A stretch of 64,000 nucleotides of DNA from Kitasatospora acidiphila (GCF_006636205.1 NZ_VIGB01000003.1:6202501-6266500), one strand, 5' to 3'; positions 1-8,795 are shown, numbered from the stretch's first letter. Numbers and translations: made by a program. The notes: generated by a model from the letters alone, not told the origin.

Positions 1-2440
1 CCATGACCTGCGCGGCCGTGCGCAGAAGCAGATATCGCCCGTAGATGGCCTCGCTGGCCGGCAGAATCGACGGTGGCCCGTCATCGTGTGGTGCGAATCC
101 GGTGACCACTACTGCTGGAACGGCCAGGCGCTCCGGCCGCACCACGCCGTCATGCCGATGCAAGCGGCCGATCCGCTGCAGCAGCAGGTCGATTGGCGCC
201 AGATCGGTCACCAGAAGGTCCGCGTCCACATCGAAGGACTGCTCTGCCAGTTGGGTAGCGACAACGATCAATCGGCCAGGTCGCTTCCGATCCGGACCAG
301 GAGGCCCGAGCAACTTCAGACACTCCTCTGTGCGTTCCGCCCGATGGCCCGCGTGCAAGCGGCCGTGCAGTAGCTGGACATCCGCGCCGAACACCTTGCG
401 GAGGGCCTCGTACGAATCCTGCGCACGCGCGACGGTGTTCCGGATTACAAGCGCACAGCCACGGTCGCCGAGGCGCTTGCTCAACAGCTCGACCAGGCTC
501 TTGTGGGGCGCAGCTGTTGTCGCACTCCGCTCGGCCGCCTGCGTCTCTGGCGGCAGCTCAGGCAGCATCTCTACCTGGACGTTCAGGCCCTGGGAACGCC
601 ATGGTGTCGTGCTTTCGACCAGGAACTGCGGCTTGCCACAGTTTAGCCAGGCCGCCGTGACACTCGGGTACCCAGCCGGCTCCGCGAGCTCGGCCGCAAT
701 TGCCTCGGTAACGTCGGCAACCTCGGCCGACCGGGCTCCGGCCAGGTAGGCCGCCACCAACTCCCGGCGCTGCGAAGGCGGAAGAGTGGCTGAGAGCAGT
801 AGCACCGGTACCTGCCCTTGGCCCAGCCACCACAGGCCCTCCTTGAGGAACTGAGACATATAGACGTCCGCCGCGTGGACTTCATCCAGCACCACGACCT
901 TCCCCGCCAGACCCGCGGCGCGCAGCATGACGTGCTTGGTGCGGGTCGCGGTGAAGAGCAGCTGGTCGATCGTGCCTACGGCAAACGGGCTCAGCAGCCC
1001 ACGGCGCCGACCGAGGAACCACTCTGCCGGAGCCCGCCGGACATGGTGGCCGTGGTCGCCTGCTTCGAAGTCAGCCGCCATGCCGTACTCGTCTGGCTCG
1101 TCCTCACCCACTGACGCGAAGCACGCGTCTGCATCGAGACTCCAATCCTCGACGTCCGCCAGCAGCCCGCGCCACTCTCGATTGAACATGCGCTTGCCAT
1201 GCAGGAGAGCGACCTGCTCCTCCAGGCCACCCCTGAGACCTTCCAGCCACTTCCGGACCTGACTGAACATGGGGTCGCTGGTCGCCTGTGTGGGCATGCC
1301 CACGAACACGCCGTCCACACCGAACCGGGCCGCGATCAGCTCGACAGCAGCCAGCGCCGCCTTCGTCTTACCCTCACCCATCGGCCCCTCGACAACCAGC
1401 AAGCCGGGCCCGCTCATCCGTCCAGCGACATCGAGCAACAACCGCTGCGAGTCACGGGGTTGTGCGCCGAACCGATCCGCGAATGCTGTCGGGCTTGGAA
1501 ACGGCAGATGCCCCCACCCGCCGCGCAGGCCCAACTTCGACCACGCCGCGGATGCTCGATCCTGCGCGGCAGGCATCCGCACCCTTGAAAGGTCGTCGAC
1601 GCCACTGAAATAGCGTTCATCGCTGGCGATCCAGTCACACATCACTACCAGGCCGGACAGCTGGAGCTGTAATGCGCGAGAAGGCTGACGCTGCGGCTGG
1701 ACCCCCTGCAACGGTCGCTCACCCGTGTAGCCCACCTCGTAGCTGAACAACTCGACCAGGGCATCCTGAGCGGCTTCCCAAGCGGGCCCTTGGCCTTGCA
1801 GTTTCGGTTTTCCGGCGCCGAGCTGGCCGAGAGTCGGGAACTTTCCGTGATGGCCGGCGATCAGAGGCCACACCCAGTCGATGTGTGCAGCGTCCCACTG
1901 ATTTGCTGTCAACAGACGGCGGATCAACTTGCCGCCAGCCTTGTCATGCCGCCACGACGTGCGACCCACTGCGAACCGGTCCCACGTCAGCCCCGACGCC
2001 AGAACAGCCCGGGCTCCGGCCGGATCCATGTGCTGGAAGGCCGGCGTCGCCTTGCCGCAGTCGTGGATACCGCAGAGCCATGCGAAAAAGCGTCGACCCT
2101 GCCCCGGCCCGCCAGCTAACTCGTCCAGCCGCCAGCGCGTCACGGGCGCCAGGTACCGATCCCACACCAACTCGGCCACCGCGGCGGTGTCCAGCATGTG
2201 CGACAAGAGAAGGTTCGTCACCCCACCAGCCCGCCCGGCCGACTTCCCCCACAACGCCGCTACGGCTGCCAGCACCCCGGGCTCGTAACGCCCCCACCAG
2301 TCGTCCACCCCGCACACCGCCCCATGCTCGATTCCGTGTGAAGCTGCAGCCACGTTAGGTGACGCATCTGACAAGCTGGGTGCAAGGTACTTAGAACTGG
2401 CGGCAACTGAATGGAAGTCAGGTATCCGATGGTCGAACAT
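1..2440 (-). CDS. cas3: CRISPR-associated helicase/nuclease Cas3, type I-E (3' end beyond the window)
   Basis: Cas3 is recruited by the Cascade-crRNA complex and degrades target DNA by coupled helicase and nuclease action. The frame is open from an ATG at 2440 to base 1, at least 813 codons. The N-terminal HD nuclease domain shows LSHMLDTAAV (His about 81) and GIHDCGKATP (His-Asp 126-127). The SF2 helicase part shows Walker A EGPMGEGKT (about 351-359), Walker B DEVH (about 519-522) and the SAT motif LLLSATLP. I checked the codon phase at several points and found no frame break. The start is uncertain: no clear ribosome site is visible, and the Cas3 similarity begins near residue 60, so a later start is possible. 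GC looks lower than in the core genes to the right, fitting acquired DNA. The gene is divergent from the CRISPR array. The other cas genes would lie off the left edge. Confidence 0.93.
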   Translation of the reverse strand, partial: MFDHRIPDFHSVAASSKYLAPSLSDASPNVAAASHGIEHGAVCGVDDWWGRYEPGVLAAVAALWGKSAGRAGGVTNLLLSHMLDTAAVAELVWDRYLAPVTRWRLDELAGGPGQGRRFFAWLCGIHDCGKATPAFQHMDPAGARAVLASGLTWDRFAVGRTSWRHDKAGGKLIRRLLTANQWDAAHIDWVWPLIAGHHGKFPTLGQLGAGKPKLQGQGPAWEAAQDALVELFSYEVGYTGERPLQGVQPQRQPSRALQLQLSGLVVMCDWIASDERYFSGVDDLSRVRMPAAQDRASAAWSKLGLRGGWGHLPFPSPTAFADRFGAQPRDSQRLLLDVAGRMSGPGLLVVEGPMGEGKTKAALAAVELIAARFGVDGVFVGMPTQATSDPMFSQVRKWLEGLRGGLEEQVALLHGKRMFNREWRGLLADVEDWSLDADACFASVGEDEPDEYGMAADFEAGDHGHHVRRAPAEWFLGRRRGLLSPFAVGTIDQLLFTATRTKHVMLRAAGLAGKVVVLDEVHAADVYMSQFLKEGLWWLGQGQVPVLLLSATLPPSQRRELVAAYLAGARSAEVADVTEAIAAELAEPAGYPSVTAAWLNCGKPQFLVESTTPWRSQGLNVQVEMLPELPPETQAAERSATTAAPHKSLVELLSKRLGDRGCALVIRNTVARAQDSYEALRKVFGADVQLLHGRLHAGHRAERTEECLKLLGPPGPDRKRPGRLIVVATQLAEQSFDVDADLLVTDLAPIDLLLQRIGRLHRHDGVVRPERLAVPAVVVTGFAPHDDGPPSILPASEAIYGRYLLLRTAAQVM

Positions 2441-2603
2441 GTTAGTGTGCGCGGCGCTGAATTCAGTCAGAGCGGCCGGCGACGGACGCCTTGAGACGCC
2501 GGGGCGCGTGGGGTTGCCAGAGCAGTGGCGGGGAGGCGGCAGCTTGGCCCTCGAACCGAATGAGTCTGTGGCGGCGACGCGGTAAAGCCGCAGCTCAAGA
2601 AGT
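2441..2603 (+). promoter_or_regulatory. CRISPR leader and divergent cas3 upstream region
   Basis: This 163-base gap separates the cas3 start from the first CRISPR repeat. It should hold the array promoter and the site where new spacers enter. Leader placement on this side is inferred from the perfect repeats here, the degenerate repeats at the far end, and repeat orientation (the strand matches the E. coli type I-E crRNA strand, with CCCCGCG then CGCGGGG then GAT). I see no clear -10/-35 pair or IHF-like site. Confidence 0.5.
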
Positions 2604-4449
2604 GTCGGCCCCGCGCTCGCGGGGATGGTCCCCCGGTCACCCCCGACACCCTGGCGGACCTGGTGTCGGCCCCGCGCTCGCGGGGATGGTCCAGCGTGCC
2701 GACGGTGCATGTCGATGCTGTCGCGGTCGGCCCCGCGCTCGCGGGGATGGTCCCTCGACAGCGACTCGGGGACGTTGTTCACGCTGGTCGGCCCCGCGCT
2801 CGCGGGGATGGTCCGATGATCGGCCAGTTTGCCTCAGGTGTTACGTGGTCGGCCCCGCGCTCGCGGGGATGGTCCCTCGGCGAAGTGCGCGCGGTACGGC
2901 TCAAGATCGTCGGCCCCGCGCTCGCGGGGATGGTCCTGCCGTGGGGAATCCACTGGCCGACTTCCGCCGGTCGGCCCCGCGCTCGCGGGGATGGTCCCGC
3001 GCTGGCCTGCTGGCAGGCGCTCGACGACGAGTCGGCCCCGCGCTCGCGGGGATGGTCCTTGGCGAGGAGCGCGAGCCAAGCCTCAAGACCGGTCGGCCCC
3101 GCGCTCGCGGGGATGGTCCCTCGGCCGGTGGTTGCGTGGACGGGTGGGAGAGGTCGGCCCCGCGCTCGCGGGGATGGTCCTCACCCCGGCCGGCCCACCG
3201 CCACCGCCGGCAGGTCGGCCCCGCGCTCGCGGGGATGGTCCTCACCCCGGCCGGCCCACCGCCACCGCCGGCAGGTCGGCCCCGCGCTCGCGGGGATGGT
3301 CCCGTGCGCACCTGCGCGTCGTCGGCCTCGGGCTCGGTCGGCCCCGCGCTCGCGGGGATGGTCCCCGCGTCCGTGGCCCGTGCGAGGAGCACCAGCAGTC
3401 GGCCCCGCGCTCGCGGGGATGGTCCCGCGCATCATTGTCGGTCAGCAGGAGCGCACTTGTCGGCCCCGCGCTCGCGGGGATGGTCCGTGCCGGCCGCGAC
3501 CATGGCCAGCCCGCCGAAGGTCGGCCCCGCGCTCGCGGGGATGGTCCCCCGAGGTTGGCGGTTTCCGCTCCTGCGTGTCTGTCGGCCCCGCGCTCGCGGG
3601 GATGGTCCCGGGCCGTGGCCACGCCCGAGCGAGACGACGACGTCGGCCCCGCGCTCGCGGGGATGGTCCTTTCGGGCGGCTTTCGGGGTCTGGGCGCGCC
3701 GGGTCGGCCCCGCGCTCGCGGGGATGGTCCCCGGCCCCCGGACACCATCCGGGGGCCGCTTCGGTCGGCCCCGCGCTCGCGGGGATGGTCCCGCGCATCA
3801 TTGTCGGTCAGCAGGAGCGCACTTGTCGGCCCCGCGCTCGCGGGGATGGTCCGTGCCGGCCGCGACCATGGCCAGCCCGCCGAAGGTCGGCCCCGCGCTC
3901 GCGGGGATGGTCCCCCGAGGTTGGCGGTTTCCGCTCCTGCGTGTCTGTCGGCCCCGCGCTCGCGGGGATGGTCCCGGGCCGTGGCCACGCCCGAGCGAGA
4001 CGACGACGTCGGCCCCGCGCTCGCGGGGATGGTCCTTTCGGGCGGCTTTCGGGGTCTGGGCGCGCCGGGTCGGCCCCGCGCTCGCGGGGATGGTCCCCGG
4101 CCCCCGGACACCATCCGGGGGCCGCTTCGGTCGGCCCCGCGCTCGCGGGGATGGTCCCGACGCCGAAGGCCGCCGCCCGGCCGACATCCAGTCGGCCCCG
4201 CGCTCGCGGGGATGGTCCCCGGGGCGGCGACCGGGTGCGGGCGGCATCGAGGTCGGCCCCGCGCTCGCGGGGATGGTCCCGGGAGGCGGGACGGAAGCAC
4301 GCGCCGGAGGCAGTCGGCCCCGCGCTCGCGGGGATGGTCCCAGCACTACCGCTCCCGACACGGCATCGCTGTCGTCGGCCCCGCGCTCGCGGGGATGGTC
4401 CCATCAACGGCCTCACCGACCTGTTCGCCGTGTCGTCGGCCCCGCGCTC
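2604..4449 (+). CRISPR. CRISPR array, leader-proximal part: 30 full repeats plus a half repeat cut by the IS
   Basis: The repeat is 28 nt, begins GTCGGCCCCGCGC and ends GCGGGGATGGTCC. Its centre is a 7-bp stem (CCCCGCG, CT loop, CGCGGGG). Repeats recur every 61 bases from 2604 to 4374, so spacers are 33 nt, with one of 34 nt before the repeat at 3337. All 30 full repeats look identical. The 31st, starting at 4435, stops after 15 bases at the insertion sequence. Spacers at 3181-3213 and 3242-3274 are identical, and six spacers are duplicated as a block (3426-3791 equals 3792-4157). The repeat form and the neighbouring cas3 place it in type I-E. Confidence 0.98.
3426..4157 (+). repeat. Exact tandem duplication of six spacer-repeat units (2 x 366 bp)
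   Basis: The six spacers starting at 3426, 3487, 3548, 3609, 3670 and 3731 recur in the same order at 3792, 3853, 3914, 3975, 4036 and 4097. The two 366-bp blocks abut and appear identical. Recombination or slippage between repeats is the simplest cause, because independent capture would not reproduce order. An assembly artefact is possible and would need reads longer than 732 bases to exclude. Confidence 0.95.
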
Positions 4450-4530
4450 TGTCAACGGTCATTGAGATGCCCAGGTAGGTGGCCGTCGGAGGCCCAGGCT
4501 GGTGGCCATCAGAAACCCAGGCGTGTGGCC
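4450..4530. repeat. Left terminal repeats of the IS21 element
   Basis: Three copies of a 15-bp motif of form CCCAGGnnGGTGGCC start at 4470, 4493 and 4516, an exact 23-bp period. Multiple terminal repeats of this kind are characteristic of IS21 ends and are bound by the IstA transposase. Confidence 0.8.
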
Positions 4531-4552
4531 AGTGGTGTTCCTGCGGGTGGGG

Positions 4553-5326
4553 TCAGTTCAAGGGGACCACTCCCTTCCCGGCGAGGGCCTCGGCGAGGCG
4601 ATGCGAGTCGCCGGTGGTGGTCACGAGGTGAGCGTGGTGCATGAGGCGGTCGGTGCTCGCGCCCGCGAGAGTCTTCGGCATGATCGTGTCGAATCCCGAG
4701 GGGTGAATGTTGCTGGTCACCGCGATGGACCGGCGTTCGTAGGCGGCGTCGATGATCCGGTAGAACGCCTCGGCGGCGTCTTCGCCGACGGGCAGGAGGC
4801 CGATGTCGTCGATGACGATGAGGTCCGCGCGGCAGATCCGGGCGACGGTCCGTGCGGTCGACCCGTCGACCTTCGACTTCCCGATCGCGGCACTCAGCGT
4901 CTCCAGGGTGAACCAGGACACCCGCAGGTCCTTCTCGATCGCGGCCTGGGCCAGGCCCTCGGTGAAGTGGCTCTTGCCTGTCCCGGAGGGGCCGGCGATC
5001 ACCAAATTCTCGGCGCGGCCGATCCACTCCAGGGTGACCAGGGAGTTCTGCGTGGGTTCGGGGATCGTGGAGTCCTCGGCCCGCCAGGAGCCCAGGGTCT
5101 TGCCGGTGGGGAAGTTCGCCGAGTGCCGGCGGAGCCGGCGGGTGGCCGCGTCGCGGCCGGTGACCTCCTCGGCTATCAGCAGCCGCAGGACCTCGGCGGG
5201 ATCCCAGCGTTGAGCGCGGGCGGTGGCCAGAACGTCGGGAGCCGCTTTGCGCATATAGGGCAGGCGCATGCGGCGCATGAGCTTGTCGAGTTCTTCGGGG
5301 ATGGCCGGGGGGTTGGGAAAACTCAT
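4553..5326 (-). CDS. istB: IS21-family helper ATPase IstB
   Basis: IstB is the AAA+ ATPase that selects targets and activates the IstA transposase. The 257-residue product has Walker A GPSGTGKSH (about residues 111-119) and Walker B LIVIDDIG, and its length is normal for the family. It lies 60 bases downstream of istA on the same strand, the usual IS21 order, so it is probably co-transcribed. The minus-strand reading runs antisense to any transcript coming through the array from the leader. Confidence 0.95.
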   Translation of the reverse strand: MSFPNPPAIPEELDKLMRRMRLPYMRKAAPDVLATARAQRWDPAEVLRLLIAEEVTGRDAATRRLRRHSANFPTGKTLGSWRAEDSTIPEPTQNSLVTLEWIGRAENLVIAGPSGTGKSHFTEGLAQAAIEKDLRVSWFTLETLSAAIGKSKVDGSTARTVARICRADLIVIDDIGLLPVGEDAAEAFYRIIDAAYERRSIAVTSNIHPSGFDTIMPKTLAGASTDRLMHHAHLVTTTGDSHRLAEALAGKGVVPLN

Positions 5327-5386
5327 GGAGGTGCCGTTCTCTTTGGTGACGTGCAGCCAAATGGCTGTGACTGGCGGCGTGTTGGT

Positions 5387-6886
5387 TCAGCGGCCGAGGG
5401 CCTGCCAGCCGATGGTTCCGTTCTGGACGGAGTGGGCTTCGTCCGCGCGGACGACCTCGCCGGCGGGCTTGCTGTCCGCGATGTGTCCCAGGATCGAGAG
5501 GAGGTCGCCGTCAGCGAAGCGCCCGGCCGTGGCGGCGAGACCGAGAGCCTGGTCGACTCGGTCGTTGCCCAGGACAGTGGCCAGCTCGACCGCGCGGGCC
5601 ATTTTGGCGCGGATGCGAGTGGCGCCGGCGGGTCCGGCTTCCTTGAGCCAGCGCCCGGCGCCGGGGCCGATGCCGACGAACGCGATCTCGGCTTCCGAGC
5701 GGGGCTGGAGCCTCGGCTGATGGATGCTGCGGCCGTCGGGATGGTCTGGATAGTGGGCGTCGATGATCTGCGGAACCCCGGGGGTGGACAGCTGGTGGCG
5801 CCAGATCTCCGATAGATCACCCGAGTTGGTGCGGGCGGTGATGGAGAGTTCCTCACCGACGACCCGGCACCACACCCGGGCGCCGGTATAGCCCGGCGGG
5901 GTCGAGTAGCGCACCGAGTTGAAGCTGATCGTGCGGTCCGAGCCGACCAGTCGTTCCTCGCCCAGCGCGAGCGCCAGCGGCTCGACGGGCAGAATGTGCA
6001 GGGTGGTGCGTTCGATGTCCAGGCGGTCGGCGGGTATCTGCCCGGTCGCCCGGTGGCGGCGCGAGTTCACTGCGTCGCACCAGGTCAGGCAGGCATCGGC
6101 GAGCTCGGCGAACGAGTCGTAGACGGGCAGAAGGTTCGCATCGGTGGGCACCAGGTCGGCCTTCGCGATACGGACCGTGGCCTCCGCACCGCCCTTCGAT
6201 TCGGGGTCGTAGGGCACGCAGCTGACCACCTGGCAGCCGTAATGCCGGCCCGCGGCGACCATCTGCGGATGACGGACCGGGATTCCGGCGATGTGCTCGA
6301 CGGTGACCGTTTTCGCGTTGTCGGTCAGTACATACGTCGGTGCCCCGCCGATCCGTCTGAGCGTGGTGTCCAGGCAGGCCACGAGCGTGCCCAGCGTGCA
6401 GTCCCAGACCGGGATCACCACCCGGAACCGTGACCAGGACAGCCACGCGCAGAACAGCCAGGTCCGACGGCCGCCGATCCGCGGGCCCTCGCCCCAGTCG
6501 AACTGCAGCCACCGGCCCGGCTCGGGAATCCACGGCCGGTACGTCCGGCGCTTGCCCGCCTTCCACGCACTCTTCGCCGCGTTCACCGCCCGCCTCGTCG
6601 AGCGCGCGCTGCCCCGGTAGCCCATCTTCACGAGCTTCTCGTGGACCACATCGGCGCGGATCGTCGCCTTCGACTGCTCGACCCACTCCTCGACCTTCTC
6701 CAGGAACGCGTCGATCATCTTCGGCCGCGGCTCTCGCTCATAGGGATTGCGCCCGCTGTCGCGGGCCTCGACATACCTCTTGACCGTCTTCGGGTCGTGC
6801 CCCGCCAAGGTCGCCGCCGACCAGACCGTCCCGGTCAGGTCGTACGCCTCAAGGATTTCCATAATCTCCGTGTCAGACTTCGTCAC
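5387..6886 (-). CDS. istA: IS21-family transposase IstA (DDE recombinase)
   Basis: IstA catalyses cut and paste of the element. The roughly 499-residue protein starts with an HTH region (SDTEIMEILEAYDL), followed by an rve-type DDE core. The candidate catalytic residues are Asp in QFDWGEG, Asp in VLTDNAKT and Glu in DPESKGGAE. I chose the GTG at 6886 because a GAGAGGT ribosome site precedes it and IstA proteins typically begin VTKSDTE. A TTG at 6919 would extend it by 11 residues. No frame break is visible. Confidence 0.95.
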   Translation of the reverse strand: MTKSDTEIMEILEAYDLTGTVWSAATLAGHDPKTVKRYVEARDSGRNPYEREPRPKMIDAFLEKVEEWVEQSKATIRADVVHEKLVKMGYRGSARSTRRAVNAAKSAWKAGKRRTYRPWIPEPGRWLQFDWGEGPRIGGRRTWLFCAWLSWSRFRVVIPVWDCTLGTLVACLDTTLRRIGGAPTYVLTDNAKTVTVEHIAGIPVRHPQMVAAGRHYGCQVVSCVPYDPESKGGAEATVRIAKADLVPTDANLLPVYDSFAELADACLTWCDAVNSRRHRATGQIPADRLDIERTTLHILPVEPLALALGEERLVGSDRTISFNSVRYSTPPGYTGARVWCRVVGEELSITARTNSGDLSEIWRHQLSTPGVPQIIDAHYPDHPDGRSIHQPRLQPRSEAEIAFVGIGPGAGRWLKEAGPAGATRIRAKMARAVELATVLGNDRVDQALGLAATAGRFADGDLLSILGHIADSKPAGEVVRADEAHSVQNGTIGWQALGR

Positions 6887-6987
6887 AGGACCTCTCCGGC
6901 CGGTAGCTGATGCATGCAAACACCAGCAAACGGGCGGAGGGGTCTCCTCCAGTTAAGGAAGCGATCAGGAACACCACTGGTCAGACG

Positions 6988-7066
6988 GCCATCCACCTGG
7001 AATTCCGGTGGCCATCAGCCTGGACTCAGCTGGCCGCACACCTGGACTTTGCCACGGCCGCCGTCA
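6988..7066. repeat. Right terminal repeats of the IS21 element
   Basis: Three inverted copies of the terminal motif, of form GGCC(N6)CTGGA, start at 6988, 7010 and 7032. They mirror the three copies at the left end. The element ends with TCA at 7066, directly before the CGCTC target duplicate. Confidence 0.78.
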
Positions 7067-8428
7067 CGCTCGCGGGGATGGTCCCCGCCCCGTCCGACAC
7101 TGCTCCTGATGCGCAGTGTCGGCCCCGCGCTCGCGGGGATGGTCCCGCGGTTTAGGGCAGCTGGAGTTCAGCCGGCAGGTCGGCCCCGCGCTCGCGGGGA
7201 TGGTCCCGACACCCGGCTCGGCCAGCAGCTCCCCGCGGCGTCGGCCCCGCGCTCGCGGGGATGGTCCCTGCTGAAGGTGGGGGTCAACTGCGGGCGATGC
7301 AGTCGGCCCCGCGCTCGCGGGGATGGTCCTATTTGCGGCCTCGTCCAGCACGGCGCGCATCGGTCGGCCCCGCGCTCGCGGGGATGGTCCCTTCGGCGGC
7401 CTGGTGTCGCAGCCGCTGTCGTCGTCGGCCCCGCGCTCGCGGGGATGGTCCGCCGCCCATGAAGGACCGCCCCCCGCCCGCGCCGTCGGCCCCGCGCTCG
7501 CGGGGATGGTCCCCTGCTGGCGTGGGGGTTCGTCCTCGCCGCGCTGTCGGCCCCGCGCTCGCGGGGATGGTCCCATGAACGTGTTCGAGAAGCCCGCCGA
7601 GGAGACGTCGGCCCCGCGCTCGCGGGGATGGTCCGTCTCCTGCGCTGCTTGGCATCTGGGCGAGACTGTCGGCCCCGCGCTCGCGGGGATGGTCCTCAGC
7701 AGGAGGTGACACGCCGTGAGCGTGCTCGGTCGGCCCCGCGCTCGCGGGGATGGTCCCCTGCCGACCTGGGGCACCGCGTTCGCACCATGGTCGGCCCCGC
7801 GCTCGCGGGGATGGTCCCGTCAACGGCGGTGGTCGCTGGCTGGGTTGATGGTCGGCCCCGCGCTCGCGGGGATGGTCCTCAGCAGGAGGTGACACGCCGT
7901 GAGCGTGCTCGGTCGGCCCCGCGCTCGCGGGGATGGTCCGTCGAAGCCGCCTTCGGCGTCCGCTTCGTAGTGGTCGGCCCCGCGCTCGCGGGGATGGTCC
8001 CCGGCTCGTCCTGCTGGTTGCCGTACCTGCGGTGTCGGCCCCGCGCTCGCGGGGATGGTCCTCCGCGACTACCCGACGCTCCCCCAACTGCCAGAATCGG
8101 CCGCGCGCTCGCGGGGATGGTCCTCGGGAGCCGCCCGCCGCACCGCCAGCAGCCCGGTCGGCCCCGCGCTCGCGGGGATGGTCCCCTCGGCATCGAGATC
8201 GACTACACCGTCACCTCGTCAGCCCTGCGCTCGCGGGGATGGTCCCAGCTGGATACTCGTGGGGGTCACCGCGCCGCCGTCAGCCTCGCGCTCGCGGGGA
8301 TGGTCCCTGCACGGTGGCGCTGTTGAATTGGTGGTCCCGGTCGCTCCCGCGCTCGCGGGGATGGTCCGCTGTCCACCTGGGCCTCGCCCGGTCGTGGCTG
8401 ATCAGCCCCGCGCTCGCCGGGAGGTCTT
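7067..8428 (+). CRISPR. CRISPR array, leader-distal part: a half repeat plus 22 repeats, the last ones degenerate
   Basis: The array resumes after the IS with the second half of the split repeat (to 7084) and continues with repeats at 7118, 7179, 7240, 7302 and onward to 8401. Repeat and phase are the same as in the left part, so this is one array. The spacer at 7696-7728 equals that at 7879-7911. The repeats at 8096, 8218, 8279, 8340 and 8401 carry several substitutions, mostly in the 5' half, whereas the one at 8157 is intact. Decay at this end marks the oldest spacers. Transcripts from the leader must cross the 2.6-kb IS to reach these units. Confidence 0.97.
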
Positions 8429-8641
8429 TTGGGCTGGCTGGGGATGACGTGCAGCGCAGATGTTGAGCCCTGGTGATAGCCGGACTTGGCCCGATTGCGG
8501 CGGTGGGGACCGTACCCGTTGGGAACGGAAATCCCCGTGCTCGGCTTCGCGAGTAGATGGAGCGCCCATGTCAGCGTCTGACTGCCGTTCCGTCGCACCA
8601 CAGAGCCTCACTCAGTGGAAACGTCAGGTAAACGGCAGGAC

Positions 8642-8730
8642 GGTGCAACCCAATGCGGGGTGGTGCAGCACAAAACAGCTATCGCCCCTCTGACCTGCAA
8701 CGCAGCGCAACCCGGTGCAGGCCAAAACGC
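8642..8730 (+). repeat. Direct repeats beside the tRNA-like fragment (possible integrase arm sites)
   Basis: GGTGCA recurs at 8642, 8662 and 8714. The last two are longer near-copies, GGTGCAGCACAAAAC and GGTGCAGGCCAAAAC. Such short direct repeats next to a tRNA 3' fragment resemble arm-type binding sites of tyrosine integrases. No integrase gene is present in the window, so the assignment is inference. Confidence 0.35.
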
Positions 8731-8750
8731 AGTAGGGCGGGCGGGTTGAT

Positions 8751-8795
8751 GACTCATAATCCCTGGGTCGTGGGTTCGAGTCCCACCCGCCCTAC
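8751..8795 (+). other. tRNA 3'-half fragment, CAT anticodon; probable attachment (att) site
   Basis: The fragment contains an anticodon loop CTCATAA (Met or Ile2 type), a variable region, a perfect T arm (GTGGG, TTCGAGT, CCCAC), an acceptor strand CCGCCCT and discriminator A. The 5' half of a tRNA is missing: there is no D arm, and the anticodon stem fails to pair beyond two bases. AGGGCGG at 8734-8740 can still pair with the acceptor strand. A precise start at the anticodon loop is what integration of an element into a tRNA gene leaves behind. The intact gene would be elsewhere, possibly at the other end of an island to the left. Confidence 0.6.

Larger units (their letters stand above)
4450..7066 (-). 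mobile_element. IS21-family insertion sequence (2617 bp) inside a CRISPR repeat
   Basis: The element carries istA and istB, both read on the minus strand. Its ends are related inverted repeats: the left end starts TGTCAACGG and the right end, read inward, starts TGACGGCGG. Target duplication is CGCTC (4445-4449 and 7067-7071). Joining the flanks minus one copy restores exactly one complete CRISPR repeat. Both genes look intact, so the element may still be mobile. Confidence 0.95.

Noticed and set aside
1..2440. cas3 as a broken gene
   Set aside because: No long closed minus-strand frame appears here because the gene runs off the edge. Codon phase is constant from 2440 to base 1 and all key motifs read in that one frame.
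2491..4644. A 717-codon plus-strand frame and several 160-600 codon frames on both strands through the CRISPR array
   Set aside because: They are the repeat read in different frames (RPRARGDGP, SAPRSRGW, GPALAGMV), shifting every 61 bases. CRISPR arrays of high GC give such false proteins.
7064..8447. Open frames of up to 252 codons on both strands of the second array part
   Set aside because: Same artefact of repeats without stop codons.
8734..8795. A functional tRNA gene with CAT anticodon
   Set aside because: The acceptor stem pairs, but there is no D arm and the anticodon stem fails after two pairs. It is a 3' fragment, not a full gene.
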